Positions 26,195-35,449 of a stretch of DNA of 59,860 nucleotides are shown piece by piece. Under the pieces are notes generated by a model that worked only from the letters and a program-made list of their open reading frames with translations, searched no databases and was not told the DNA's origin. The position numbers and the translations under genes are program-made. This stretch comes from CANLBN01 sp050633825 (lineage in GTDB: Bacteria > Pseudomonadota > Gammaproteobacteria > Pseudomonadales > Cellvibrionaceae). The DNA is taken from positions 1-59,860 of the forward strand of contig JBOEHG010000022.1 in assembly GCA_050633825.1 (NCBI GenBank), given 5' to 3'. Positions within the stretch are counted from its first letter, which is position 1, and each line of letters begins with the position of its first letter.

Positions 26195-28425
26195 GTATCT
26201 TTTCTACGCGCGGATGCAATATTGGGTAATTGGTTAATACGCGCCAGTATACGGCTTAATTCTGTAAAATCTCTTATTTCTGCAGTCATTACCATATCCA
26301 CTGTATGTTGCCCTCGATCAGAGAGTGTTTGCATCGCGGTTACGTTGATATGGGCATTATCCAATAGTACAGTAATATCCCGTAATAGACCTTTACGATC
26401 ATAAGCCTCAATAATGATATCAACTTCGTATCTCTGCTTCGGTGCTTCACCCCAGCTGACCTGCATAATACGTTCAGGTTCATCGGTTTGTAACTGTAAA
26501 AAGTTATGGCAATCTTTACGATGAATAGAAACACCTCGACCTAAGGTGATATAACCACTGATTTCATCGCCGGGTAATGGATGGCAGCAATTGGCAATGT
26601 TCGTCATTAAGTTGCCTACACCATCGATATAAATATCATTTGCCGTTGTAGCCGGTGTTTTTTCAACTAAATGAATCTTAGGCTCTTCAATAGGCGCAAC
26701 CAACTTTTGAGCGGCTTTAATGACTTGGCTCACACCTAAATCGCCAGAGCCGATATGAGCATAAAGCTCATCTAAATCATTTTGTTTCAGGCTTTTTACC
26801 AACGATTCAAAATCAAGCTCTCGCAGACCTAAACGTTTTAGTTCACGATCCAGAACCGCTCTACCATCAGCAATATTCTGATCACGTGCTTGTGCACCAA
26901 ACCAATGCCTTACTTTTGCCCGCGCACGTGAGGTATTTAAGTATCCCAAGCTTTCTATTAACCAATCGCGACTGGGTATTTCCTGTTTGCCCGTTAAAAT
27001 TTCCACTTGGTCGGATGTTTTTAGGATGTAGTTTAGAGGCACAATACGACCATTGACTTTAGCACCGCGGCAACGATGCCCTATTTCCGTATGAATACGG
27101 TACGCAAAATCCAAAGGTGTTGCTTTTTGTGGTAGGTCAACAATGTGGCCATCAGGTGTAAATAGGTAAATTCTATCTTGCTCAATGCCTTGGCCCAAAT
27201 CATCAGCTAGAGGATTAACGCCTAATTCCTCATGCCATTCGAGCACTTGTCGTAGCCATTCGATTTTTTTCTCATAGCTATCGTTATTTTGTTCAGCATC
27301 GGTACCTTTATAACGCCAATGAGAACAAACACCATATTCAGCTTCTTCATGCATCGAGTGAGAGCGAATCTGAACCTCTAACACTTTATTTTCAGGGCCA
27401 TAGACGGCAGTATGCAATGAGCGATAGCCGTTCTCTTTAGGCGCAGCAATATAATCATCGAATTCATTAGGAATATTACGCCACATGGTGTGGACAATGC
27501 CTAACACTTCATAACAATCTCGCGCATTCGGCACAAGAATCCTAACCGCACGAATATCATAAACTTCAGAAAAGCTAATGCCCTTACGTTGCATTTTCCG
27601 CCAAATACTATAGATGTGTTTGGCGCGGCCATAAACATCGGCGTCTATATTGCTCTTTTTAATTTGTTTGTTTAAGTTAGTAACGACTGTGTCGATATAG
27701 GTTTGTCGAGCTAATCGTTTTTCATCAAGTAAGTTGGCAATATTTTTGTATTCCGTCGATTTTAAATAACGAAACGATAAATCTTCTAACTCCCACTTGA
27801 TATGACCGATGCCTAAACGATGAGCTAAGGGAGCATAAATATCCGATACTTCGCGGGCAACTTTTCGCTTGGCTTTCTCACCTGCATTTTTGACTGCACG
27901 TATTGCACACGTTCTTTCTGCCAGTTTTATCAGCGCAATACGTACATCATCAACCATTGCTACCAACATCTTACGAACCGTTTCAACTTGCTCTGCAGAT
28001 TGTTTACCAAAAACCTCCTCATCCGAGTCATTCCGGAGAGAACGAATCGCTGCCATACGCAAAACACCGTCGACTAATTTAGCGACAGACTCTCCATACA
28101 TCTCAGTAACATCGGCTATTGGAATTTTTTTCTCACGCACACTACGGTATATAACAGAGGCAATCAAAGCATCTTGATCTAATTGTAGGTCAGCTAGAAT
28201 ATCTGCCATTTCTAAACCGGTAAGCAAACTACTGGAGTGATCAGCCCAAATGTTATCACTGGCAATGGCTTGCTCTTCTACCATTTGAGCCGTAGAGGCA
28301 ACATGTAACAAAGGCTGTAATGCAGTTTTTTCAAGTTTAGCAGCATCAATAACTTTATTAGCCCAATAGTTAATATCAAGCTCACCCGTTTCGGTATTTG
28401 AATAGCTTTGTCTTACTTGAACCAT
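26191..28425 (-). CDS. relA: GTP pyrophosphokinase RelA
   Basis: 744 residues, the same as E. coli RelA; makes (p)ppGpp when ribosomes stall on uncharged tRNA. Order: degenerate HD region (about 40-190), synthetase domain (about 235-390) with YDIRAVRILV, EFDDYIAAPKENGYRSLHT and VLEVQIRSHSMHEEAEYG, TGS domain (about 405-465), helical/zinc-finger part, and C-terminal ACT/RRM domain (about 665-740). The hydrolase HD is lost: where bifunctional enzymes have H-D-x-x-E-D-T it reads YRSVREK. The EFDD (ExDD) motif marks the RelA rather than SpoT type. It is followed by mazG and preceded by rlmD and cysM in the same direction. Confidence 0.97.
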   Translation of the reverse strand: MVQVRQSYSNTETGELDINYWANKVIDAAKLEKTALQPLLHVASTAQMVEEQAIASDNIWADHSSSLLTGLEMADILADLQLDQDALIASVIYRSVREKKIPIADVTEMYGESVAKLVDGVLRMAAIRSLRNDSDEEVFGKQSAEQVETVRKMLVAMVDDVRIALIKLAERTCAIRAVKNAGEKAKRKVAREVSDIYAPLAHRLGIGHIKWELEDLSFRYLKSTEYKNIANLLDEKRLARQTYIDTVVTNLNKQIKKSNIDADVYGRAKHIYSIWRKMQRKGISFSEVYDIRAVRILVPNARDCYEVLGIVHTMWRNIPNEFDDYIAAPKENGYRSLHTAVYGPENKVLEVQIRSHSMHEEAEYGVCSHWRYKGTDAEQNNDSYEKKIEWLRQVLEWHEELGVNPLADDLGQGIEQDRIYLFTPDGHIVDLPQKATPLDFAYRIHTEIGHRCRGAKVNGRIVPLNYILKTSDQVEILTGKQEIPSRDWLIESLGYLNTSRARAKVRHWFGAQARDQNIADGRAVLDRELKRLGLRELDFESLVKSLKQNDLDELYAHIGSGDLGVSQVIKAAQKLVAPIEEPKIHLVEKTPATTANDIYIDGVGNLMTNIANCCHPLPGDEISGYITLGRGVSIHRKDCHNFLQLQTDEPERIMQVSWGEAPKQRYEVDIIIEAYDRKGLLRDITVLLDNAHINVTAMQTLSDRGQHTVDMVMTAEIRDFTELSRILARINQLPNIASARRKDT

Positions 28426-28468
28426 TATTATTTTTAACCCTGAACGTATAACACTTAAACTGCAGACT

Positions 28469-29824
28469 TTATGACCACGATGAGTGAGTAAATAAACCCA
28501 TCACTTCACTATGGGAGGTTTGTGGAAACATATCCATAATTCCCACTTGTTGGAGTTGGTAGCCGTTTTTGCACAATAGTTGTGCATCTCTCGCAAAGGT
28601 TGAAGAATCGCAAGAGACATAGACAACGCGTTTCGGCATAAGTTTATTAATATTTTCGCATATTTCTTTTGCTCCAGACCGTGGAGGATCTAGAATAAGG
28701 CCATCAATGTCACCAAAATCAACATTCAGACAATCTCTATGGGACAAATCCGCTTGTATAAATTGAGTATTGTGACAATTATTAATACGCGCATTTTCGC
28801 TAGCTCGCTCTACCATGGCATTGACACCTTCAACACCAACAACATGTTTGGCAAGGCGCGACAATGGTAGAGAGAAATTACCAATACCACAAAATAAATC
28901 AACTATAGTTTCATCCGCTTTAGGCTTTAATAAGCTGATTGCTTGATTAATCATATTTCGATTAACCTTAACATTCGATTGGATAAAATCTTGAGGATGA
29001 TAAACGAGAGATAAATCATAATCAGGCAATACATACTGTAATCGAGGGTCGCTAGTTTGGCCATCAGCTGACTCTAATGTGCCTCCTTTACTCGATTGAA
29101 ACCAACATACTCCCTTTAATGGGAATAATTTTTCCTGTAATGACTGGCGAATATTTGTAAGGATAGGTTGAGTATGACGAATAACGACGCCGATTTTATC
29201 AACGCTACTAATTAACTCAATATGACCAATGTCAGGAGAGTATTGATCAAGCCAAGACCTAATCAAGGTAAGCACCGGTGAAAACTCGGTGACCATAATC
29301 GGGCATTCGGTGATATCAATCAGCGCTTTGCTATTTTTTTGTCTAAAGCCAAACATTCTCTTATTTGATTTTTTTTGCACACCAAAACGTACTCGCTGAC
29401 GGTAGGCAAAACCGTCACTTGTAATAGCCGGCAATATTGAAAAATGTTTAATCTCAGCCCAATGCTTTAATTTATTTTCCAGTGTGCTTTGTTTTAAAAG
29501 ACGTTGTTCTTCTAGCGTCATATGCTGCAAGTTACAACCACCACAAGTCGCATAGTGTTTGCATAGCGGAAGAATGCGTGATGGTGAAGAACTGACGATC
29601 TCTGTTATCACAGCCTCACTGAATCGTGCCGTTTCAGATCGTATAGAAATATTGACACATTCATCCACTAAGGCGCCGTCAACAAATGTTGTTTTACCAT
29701 TAACCTGAGTAATGCCTCGCCCATCATCACTTAAACGTTCAATAACGACGTTGTTAATGGTTTTCTGAGAACGTGGGACATTTTTATGCTCACGTTTCTT
29801 TTTCGGCTTATAAAAACGAGCCAT
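28469..29824 (-). CDS. rlmD: 23S rRNA (uracil(1939)-C5)-methyltransferase RlmD
   Basis: 451 residues from ATG 29824 (MARFYKPKKK). The frame is open upstream, but that part is antisense-like overlap into cysM. Order: basic N-terminus, TRAM domain (about 20-75), [4Fe-4S] cysteines CKHYATCGGC plus a later ECPIM cysteine, then the Rossmann methyltransferase with VDLFCGIGNFSLPLS, LILDPPRSGAKE, the catalytic Cys in YVSCDSSTFARD, and the general base Glu in SHSEVMG. Related to TrmA in this window but with the TRAM and iron-sulfur parts. Located between cysM and relA, as in Pseudomonas. Confidence 0.95.
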   Translation of the reverse strand: MARFYKPKKKREHKNVPRSQKTINNVVIERLSDDGRGITQVNGKTTFVDGALVDECVNISIRSETARFSEAVITEIVSSSPSRILPLCKHYATCGGCNLQHMTLEEQRLLKQSTLENKLKHWAEIKHFSILPAITSDGFAYRQRVRFGVQKKSNKRMFGFRQKNSKALIDITECPIMVTEFSPVLTLIRSWLDQYSPDIGHIELISSVDKIGVVIRHTQPILTNIRQSLQEKLFPLKGVCWFQSSKGGTLESADGQTSDPRLQYVLPDYDLSLVYHPQDFIQSNVKVNRNMINQAISLLKPKADETIVDLFCGIGNFSLPLSRLAKHVVGVEGVNAMVERASENARINNCHNTQFIQADLSHRDCLNVDFGDIDGLILDPPRSGAKEICENINKLMPKRVVYVSCDSSTFARDAQLLCKNGYQLQQVGIMDMFPQTSHSEVMGLFTHSSWS

Positions 29825-29861
29825 TATTGGATTAAAGGGATCATCGCGCCCTGACTTGTTG

Positions 29862-30755
29862 TCACGAATTGAATACGCCAGAAGAAAGGTATCGATCACC
29901 GCGATCACAAACAATTGCTACAATTACTGCATTTTCAACTTCAGCACTTAAACGTAACGCGCCCGCAATAGATCCACCGGATGATACACCAGAGAAGATA
30001 CCTTCTTCGCGTGCAAGCGCCCTCATGGTTTGTTCTGCCTCTGCTTGCCCCATATTAATCACTTGGTCGACTCGAGTCGCATCATATATGGAAGGAATAT
30101 ATTCTTGTGGCCAGCGGCGAATACCCGGAATACTAGCGCCGTCTTCAGGCTGCAAGCCAACAATTTGGATATTAGGGTTCTGCTCCTTAAGGAAGCGGGA
30201 AGTTCCAGTAATAGTACCAGTTGTGCCCATAGAGCTTACAAAATGTGTCACGCTACCTTGCGTCTGCCGCCAAATTTCCGGGCCAGTTCCTTCATAGTGT
30301 GCCAAAGGGTTATCGGCATTACCAAATTGATCAAGAACACGTCCCTTTCCTTCAGCTTGCATTTGCAGTGCTAAATCACGTGCACCTTCCATACCTTCTT
30401 CTTTTGTCACCAATATTAACTCTGCACCATAAGCCGTCATCGCAGCTTTACGCTCATCAGTTGCATTAGCAGGCATAATTAAAATCATTCGATAACCTTT
30501 AATCGCAGCAGCCATTGCCAGTGCAATACCTGTATTACCACTGGTAGCTTCTATAAGCGTATCACCAGATGTAATATCACCACGCCTTTCTGCGCGGTTG
30601 ATCATCGACATTGCTGGTCGATCTTTGACCGATCCGGCAGGATTATTGCCTTCCAGCTTAGCCAAAATTGTATTTGATGTATTACCAGATAAGCGTTGTA
30701 ATTTCACTAATGGTGTATCGCCAATACAGCTTTCAATGGTGGGGAAGTCGATCAT
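29862..30755 (-). CDS. cysM: cysteine synthase B CysM
   Basis: PLP-dependent enzyme making cysteine from O-acetylserine with sulfide or thiosulfate. About 297 residues from ATG 30755; an in-frame TTG eight codons upstream is less likely. The PLP lysine is in NNPAGSVKDRPA, the phosphate-binding loop is SSMGTTGTITG, substrate binding is EATSGNTG, and GIRRWPQEYIP follows E. coli CysM (GIRRWPTEYLP). The C-terminus stops at YLSSGVF, slightly short of the E. coli protein. It is the first gene of cysM-rlmD-relA-mazG and is divergent from the BarA-like gene. Confidence 0.95.
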   Translation of the reverse strand: MIDFPTIESCIGDTPLVKLQRLSGNTSNTILAKLEGNNPAGSVKDRPAMSMINRAERRGDITSGDTLIEATSGNTGIALAMAAAIKGYRMILIMPANATDERKAAMTAYGAELILVTKEEGMEGARDLALQMQAEGKGRVLDQFGNADNPLAHYEGTGPEIWRQTQGSVTHFVSSMGTTGTITGTSRFLKEQNPNIQIVGLQPEDGASIPGIRRWPQEYIPSIYDATRVDQVINMGQAEAEQTMRALAREEGIFSGVSSGGSIAGALRLSAEVENAVIVAIVCDRGDRYLSSGVFNS

Positions 30756-30840
30756 AAAATCATTCAGCTTGCGAATCAAAGTCGGTTATTTTAACCTTGA
30801 TCTTCCTGAGGAGCCAGAGAAAGCAAAAAACAACTTATTC

Positions 30841-31899
30841 ATGCCTATTCATAACAAACCTACTCTATTTTTAATAACCTCGTTGATAATAACGACAGGT
30901 ATACTCGTTTATGTCTTTACACAACTCGGGGAACTGGCTCAATTGCTGCTTTTTTCTGCAATTTGCACTCTCGCTATTATACTGACTGTATTTCGACTTT
31001 TACCAAAAAAGAACACGAACGGCTTATTATCGACTGCAATTGAAAACAATCGACAACAACCTTTTTCTGCCAAGATATTAGTGGTTGATGATAATAAAGC
31101 TAACCGTAGGATTATTACGCAAACACTTAAAAATCTTAATATTTATTCACACGAAGCAGCCAATGGAAAGCAGGCTATAAATGCCTATAACAAAGGCAAG
31201 TTTGAACTTATTCTAATGGACCTTGAAATGGACAATATGAACGGAATAGAGACAACCCAACATATTCGCAAAAGTGAAAAAAATAATAACAGAATTCCAA
31301 TTATTGCAATCAGTGCCCATAACCGTAAAGAAAAAATTCATTCTGCATTGAGCGCTGGCTTTGATGATTTTTTGACAAAGCCTGTCGATGATGAAAATCT
31401 AAAAGAAACCATTAATCGTTGGTTAAATATAGCCAACTTAAATACGTTACCTATCAAGAAAATAGACAATAAAACTCAAGCTCTACCACCCTCATCGATT
31501 GAAAAAATCGACCAAGATCTTCCCATAGCACAGGGGAAAACGATCAACAAGGTGGTTGATATTAAACAGTCGCTTAACTATAGCCATAATGACCCCGAAT
31601 TAGCAAAAGACATGCTTGTTATGCTAATCAATTTAATCATCGAAGAAAGAGAGAACATTCAATCTTACTTTGATAAACAAGAATGGGATAAGTTAGAGCA
31701 AATTGTACATAAATTAAATGGCGGTAGTTGTTATTGTGGAGTACCAGAACTACAAGAGCATGCTGAACTAATAGATAAAGCACTCCAAAGTAATAGAACC
31801 GCCGTGGTAGAAAACCACTTTGCTGGTTTAATAAAGTCTATAGATGCTTTAATTCAGTGGAACAATGAATATGACGTTGAGGTGATATTTGATATTTAA
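30841..31899 (+). CDS. membrane-anchored receiver-HPt protein, apparent truncated BarA/GacS
   Basis: 352 residues from ATG 30841; the open frame continues upstream only as overlap with cysM. Two membrane helices (about 8-27 and 31-52) have almost no loop between them. Then comes a receiver domain (about 77-198): acidic pair Asp83/84, phospho-acceptor Asp127 (LILMD), Ser158, Lys180 (LTKP). At the end is an HPt domain with His290 in IVHKLNGGSCYCGVPEL, very like the BarA/GacS HPt (HKLHG...GVP). HAMP, histidine-kinase A and ATPase domains are absent; BarA/GacS is about 900 residues. It sits exactly where barA/gacS lies relative to cysM-rlmD-relA. It may be an orphan phosphorelay intermediate. The frame is intact, so it is not obviously a pseudogene. 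Confidence 0.85.
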   Translation: MPIHNKPTLFLITSLIITTGILVYVFTQLGELAQLLLFSAICTLAIILTVFRLLPKKNTNGLLSTAIENNRQQPFSAKILVVDDNKANRRIITQTLKNLNIYSHEAANGKQAINAYNKGKFELILMDLEMDNMNGIETTQHIRKSEKNNNRIPIIAISAHNRKEKIHSALSAGFDDFLTKPVDDENLKETINRWLNIANLNTLPIKKIDNKTQALPPSSIEKIDQDLPIAQGKTINKVVDIKQSLNYSHNDPELAKDMLVMLINLIIEERENIQSYFDKQEWDKLEQIVHKLNGGSCYCGVPELQEHAELIDKALQSNRTAVVENHFAGLIKSIDALIQWNNEYDVEVIFDI

Positions 31900-31913
31900 C
31901 GAACGTATAAATA

Positions 31914-32612
31914 TTATCGAAATAATTCACGGCTTTTTAACTGCTTACCCTTTAAGTGAGCCTGCAAAGCTAAACGGGTTATTTTTTTAGCCGCTCTGCG
32001 AACTTCATCACTTTCATACTGATCTTTGGCAATATGTAACAATTGTTCACCTGAATAACAGGCAGGATTTTGATCACTACAATACTCTTCCGCAACAAAA
32101 CCTCTATCAACAATCAATCCATAGTGTTGACTTGCTTGAATACTATCGCCATTTATCGCTTCCGATGTAAAGTCGATACCGTAGCCTAATTCAGACAGCA
32201 ATAATAACTCGAACCTACGGAGGCCGGGTTCTAGCTCGTTTTTTTCATTTAAGTACTGAAGAAGAGAATGGTATAGCTTGAAAATATCAGGGGCAGCATC
32301 GCCACTGGTCAGTAAATAACTAAGCAACTCATTAGCATACATGCCACTATAGAGGAATTTACCTTGCAAATTATAACGATCAGCTACAGCTTCTATAGCA
32401 ATGAGTGTTTTTAGTTGGCTTTTACCTTGCCATGACGCTAATAAAGGAATGAAAGGCTGTAACAAATGACGCTGATTTTGTTTAGGCTTCCGAGCTCCTT
32501 TAGCAACTAACGTTAAACAACCATAGTTTTGAGAAAAGATATCGACCAGTAAACTGGTATCCCTATAGGGACGTGTATGTAAAACAAATATTGGCTCTAA
32601 TTCAACACGCAT
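31914..32612 (-). CDS. recO: DNA repair protein RecO
   Basis: 232 residues. RecO anneals single strands and, with RecR, loads RecA on SSB-coated gaps. N-terminal OB-fold: PIFVLHTRPYRDTSLLVDIFSQNYGCLTLVAKGARK (about 8-42); helical C-terminal part with GLRRFELLLLSELGYGIDF. The zinc cysteines of some RecO proteins are reduced here (CSDQNPACYSG). It is the last gene of lepA-lepB-DUF4845-rnc-era-recO. pdxJ, the usual next gene, is missing; the BarA-like gene converges here instead with a 14-bp gap. Confidence 0.94.
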   Translation of the reverse strand: MRVELEPIFVLHTRPYRDTSLLVDIFSQNYGCLTLVAKGARKPKQNQRHLLQPFIPLLASWQGKSQLKTLIAIEAVADRYNLQGKFLYSGMYANELLSYLLTSGDAAPDIFKLYHSLLQYLNEKNELEPGLRRFELLLLSELGYGIDFTSEAINGDSIQASQHYGLIVDRGFVAEEYCSDQNPACYSGEQLLHIAKDQYESDEVRRAAKKITRLALQAHLKGKQLKSRELFR

Positions 32613-32630
32613 AGTCAGTATGCTAATGAG

Positions 32631-33536
32631 TTATTTAGAATCGTTATAACCTAAACTGCGAAGTGCACGTTCATCGTCAGACCAGCCCGATTTAACTTTG
32701 ACCCAAGTCTTCAACATGACTTTATTATCAAACAATGTTTCCATTTCTTCTCGCGATTGCTGGCCTATTTGTTTAATCCGGGCACCTTTATCACCAATTA
32801 ATATACGTTTCTGACCTTCCCTTTCAACTAAAATTAAGGCATCAATATGAATAATTTTTTCTGTTTCTTTAAAGTTTTCAATCTCAACCGTCATTTGATA
32901 AGGCAGCTCATCACCTAACTGGCGAGTGATTTTTTCACGAATTAATTCTGCGGCCAAGAAGCGAGAGCTTTTATCCGTAAGTTGGTCTTCAGGGAAGAAG
33001 TGATCATTTTCAGGTAAATATCCACGCACAACAGATAATAAGCGATCAAGATTTTGATTCTGTAATGCAGAGACTGGAACCACATCTTGCACATTCAAGG
33101 TATCCAATAGACGCTGTAAATGCGGCAGTATTGTTTGTTTATCCTCGACTTGATCGACTTTATTAAGGGCAACAATGACAGGGATTTCACTGTTTTTTAA
33201 TCGCTTAGCAACTAAGTCATCTTCAGCGAACCACTGTAATTTATCGACAACAAAAATGATGGCATCAACATCCTTTATTGCTGTTGTTACCGCATGGTTC
33301 ATATAGCGATTTAACGCTTTTTTATGTCCCTGATGTAAACCCGGAGTATCAACAAACAAATATTGTGTATCATCCAAGGTCTTAATACCTAATAAGTTAT
33401 GCCTTGTTGTTTGCGGTTTACGCGAGGTAATACTGAGCTTTTGACCTAAAATATGGTTAAGTAAAGTCGATTTACCCACATTGGGTCGACCTACAATGGC
33501 CACATAGCCACATCGCTTTGTTACTTGATCTACCAC
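32631..33536 (-). CDS. era: GTPase Era
   Basis: 301-residue GTPase that binds the 3' end of 16S rRNA during 30S maturation. G1 GRPNVGKS (16-23), G2 region RKPQTTRHNLLGI, G3 DTPGLH, G4 NKVD, G5 SAL. The C-terminal KH domain has IGDKGARIKQIGQQSREEME and ends WSDDERALRSLGY. The start is GTG at 33536, with GAGG about 9 bases upstream. It follows rnc by 17 bp; the rnc-era-recO order is conserved widely and pairs two 16S/23S maturation factors. Confidence 0.97.
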   Translation of the reverse strand: MVDQVTKRCGYVAIVGRPNVGKSTLLNHILGQKLSITSRKPQTTRHNLLGIKTLDDTQYLFVDTPGLHQGHKKALNRYMNHAVTTAIKDVDAIIFVVDKLQWFAEDDLVAKRLKNSEIPVIVALNKVDQVEDKQTILPHLQRLLDTLNVQDVVPVSALQNQNLDRLLSVVRGYLPENDHFFPEDQLTDKSSRFLAAELIREKITRQLGDELPYQMTVEIENFKETEKIIHIDALILVEREGQKRILIGDKGARIKQIGQQSREEMETLFDNKVMLKTWVKVKSGWSDDERALRSLGYNDSK

Positions 33537-33553
33537 TCGATTAAACCTCTGTT

Positions 33554-34228
33554 TTAACTTTCTTCAACACATTCCAAGACTTTAGCAGCTGCTAACTTTT
33601 CAGCCTGTCGACGACTTGGCGCAGATGCGACTGGACTTTCCTTCAGCAATACCGTATCACAGCGGACAATAAACTCCTGTTGGTGAGACTCCCCTTCGAT
33701 ATTCACCACGGTATAATCAGGCAATGGTAATTGCCGGGCCTGTAATAATTCTTGCAAACGAGTTTTGGGGTCTTTTAAATGTTTATTAACTGATAAAGTG
33801 TCTAAACGCTGCTTAAATATTCGTTTAATAAAAAGCTGACATTGCTCCATATCAGAGTCTATAAAGATGGCGCCTATAATTGCTTCAACCACATCAGCAA
33901 GAATCGAATCACGCCGAAACCCCCCGCTCTTGAGTTCTCCTTCACCCATAATAAGGTAGTCACTTAAAGAAAACTCACGCGCTATATCAGCCAGTGTATC
34001 GCCTTTAACTAAGCTGGCTCGTAAACGTGATAAAACACCTTCTTTCTCATCGGGGAATTGATTAAAAAGACACTGAGCAATAGTTGAATTAAGTAAAGCA
34101 TCACCTAAAAACTCTAGGCGTTCATTATTATTACTACCGTAACTACGATGAGTCAGCGCTAGCTTTAATAATGATAAATCAGAAAAATCATAGCCCAACT
34201 GCCGCTGCAGCCGGTCATAATTTAGCAT
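33554..34228 (-). CDS. rnc: ribonuclease III
   Basis: 224-residue double-strand-specific endoribonuclease that processes rRNA precursors and regulatory duplexes. Signature ERLEFLGDALLN (Glu39, Asp43) and the second acidic site ADVVEAIIGAIF (Asp112, Glu115) are intact. A dsRNA-binding domain follows (about 154-222) with DPKTRLQELLQAR and a final QAEKLAAAKVLE. AAGGA lies 7 bases before the ATG at 34228. DUF4845 ends 3 bp upstream, so the genes are tightly packed. Confidence 0.97.
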   Translation of the reverse strand: MLNYDRLQRQLGYDFSDLSLLKLALTHRSYGSNNNERLEFLGDALLNSTIAQCLFNQFPDEKEGVLSRLRASLVKGDTLADIAREFSLSDYLIMGEGELKSGGFRRDSILADVVEAIIGAIFIDSDMEQCQLFIKRIFKQRLDTLSVNKHLKDPKTRLQELLQARQLPLPDYTVVNIEGESHQQEFIVRCDTVLLKESPVASAPSRRQAEKLAAAKVLECVEES

Positions 34229-34231
34229 ACA

Positions 34232-34633
34232 TTATTCCTTAGGAGGGGTGCAGCACTTATCAGGCTGACTGCTATCGAGAACGCTATTAAAGGTTAAAAC
34301 CACATCGATATTATATAAAAATTCAATACGTTCTTCGTAAGCAATAGTGACAATCGTACCATTAGAATTTTTAAAAACCTTTACAGATTCCGTTGGTTTT
34401 CCGCGAATATTGTTGATCTGAAATATACGGCTTAGCTGCTCACGAACATCACTGACAGACTTTCGAGAGAAATCTGGATCTTCACCTAAGGATTTTAATG
34501 TTGCAACTACAAATCGATTATCTAAATAGTGAGGGCCTAATTTAGATATGGAGAGCAATAAGAAGCCAAATATTGTAATAACAACCAACCACGCTAAAGC
34601 AGACATACCTTGTTGTTGTTTAATACTACTCAT
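34232..34633 (-). CDS. DUF4845 domain-containing membrane protein
   Basis: 133 residues with one N-terminal membrane helix (about 8-28, MSALAWLVVITIFGFLLLS) resembling a pilin-like anchor, then a small extracytoplasmic alpha/beta domain including NNIRGKPTESVKVFKN and YEERIEFLYNIDVVLTF. DUF4845 proteins are typically found between lepB and rnc in gammaproteobacteria; the role is not known to me. A strong GAGGAG stands 7 bases before the ATG. The last residues (DKCCTPPKE) are Cys-rich. Confidence 0.9.
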   Translation of the reverse strand: MSSIKQQQGMSALAWLVVITIFGFLLLSISKLGPHYLDNRFVVATLKSLGEDPDFSRKSVSDVREQLSRIFQINNIRGKPTESVKVFKNSNGTIVTIAYEERIEFLYNIDVVLTFNSVLDSSQPDKCCTPPKE

Positions 34634-34675
34634 AACATGCTCCTCTGTGATCGTCTTTATTGTAAAACAATGGTA

Positions 34676-35431
34676 TCAGTCTATACCGCCAACACGAGAA
34701 AAACTAGGTAGGCCATTCAAACCTTCCCAATGCATCCAAATCGCAAACGCCTTACCTACAATATTAGCTTCAGGAACAGGTCCCCATACGCGACTATCGG
34801 AACTGTTATTACGATTATCACCCATCATATAATAGTGGCCTTCAGGCACGACAACATCACGCTTTTGAATATTCATTCTCGGCTGTAATTCTTTCCTTGT
34901 CTGGTGTACGGCATCACCTATAGTTTCTTGGTAAATTTCAAAGAAAGGTCGATTTGCAGGTAAACGAGCTTGTAACTCTTCCGTCACTTTTTCACCATTC
35001 ACAAACAACTGATTATCAATATAGTCAATTCTATCGCCGGGTAAACCAATAACACGTTTAATAAAATAACGTTTTTCATGTGGCGGGAAAAATACCATTA
35101 CATCACCACGTTTCGGTTTATTAATATCTAAAACTTTGGTTCTGATGACAGGTAAGCGAATGCCGTAAGTGAACTTGTTCACTAAAATAAAGTCACCTAC
35201 TTCTAAAGTCGGTACCATAGAGGTTGATGGAATCTGAAACGGCTCGACAATAAAAGAGCGCAAGACTAAAACAATCAGTAATACAGGAAAAAAAGACTTG
35301 GAATACTCAACAACTGCCGGTTCTGCTTTATTTTCTTCCCGTTTTTTAGCTAAGAATAATTTGTCTATCAGCGCAATTAAGCCTGAGACAAACACTAAAA
35401 TCACTAAAATTAAAGGAAAATTAATATCCAT
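34676..35431 (-). CDS. lepB: signal peptidase I LepB
   Basis: 251-residue inner-membrane serine protease that cleaves signal peptides. Two membrane helices (about 4-27 and 46-64) precede the periplasmic catalytic domain. Ser71 in IPSTSMVPTL is the nucleophile and Lys125 in FIKRVIGLPGD the general base; MMGDNRNNSSDSRVWG is box E. Shorter than E. coli LepB (324), close to the Pseudomonas type. Starts 19 bp after lepA, with which it is normally co-transcribed. Confidence 0.96.
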   Translation of the reverse strand: MDINFPLILVILVFVSGLIALIDKLFLAKKREENKAEPAVVEYSKSFFPVLLIVLVLRSFIVEPFQIPSTSMVPTLEVGDFILVNKFTYGIRLPVIRTKVLDINKPKRGDVMVFFPPHEKRYFIKRVIGLPGDRIDYIDNQLFVNGEKVTEELQARLPANRPFFEIYQETIGDAVHQTRKELQPRMNIQKRDVVVPEGHYYMMGDNRNNSSDSRVWGPVPEANIVGKAFAIWMHWEGLNGLPSFSRVGGID

Positions 35432-35449
35432 ACTCTGCCTATTTAATTA

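Noticed and set aside
26191..28425. The (p)ppGpp synthetase as bifunctional SpoT/Rel
   Set aside because: The HD hydrolase motif is lost and the synthetase has EFDD, the RelA form; the flanking rlmD and mazG also fit relA.
30598..30840. Upstream extension of the BarA-like gene in the + frame
   Set aside because: It is antisense to the start of cysM, has no family similarity, and the ATG at 30841 begins a sensible membrane-helix N-terminus.
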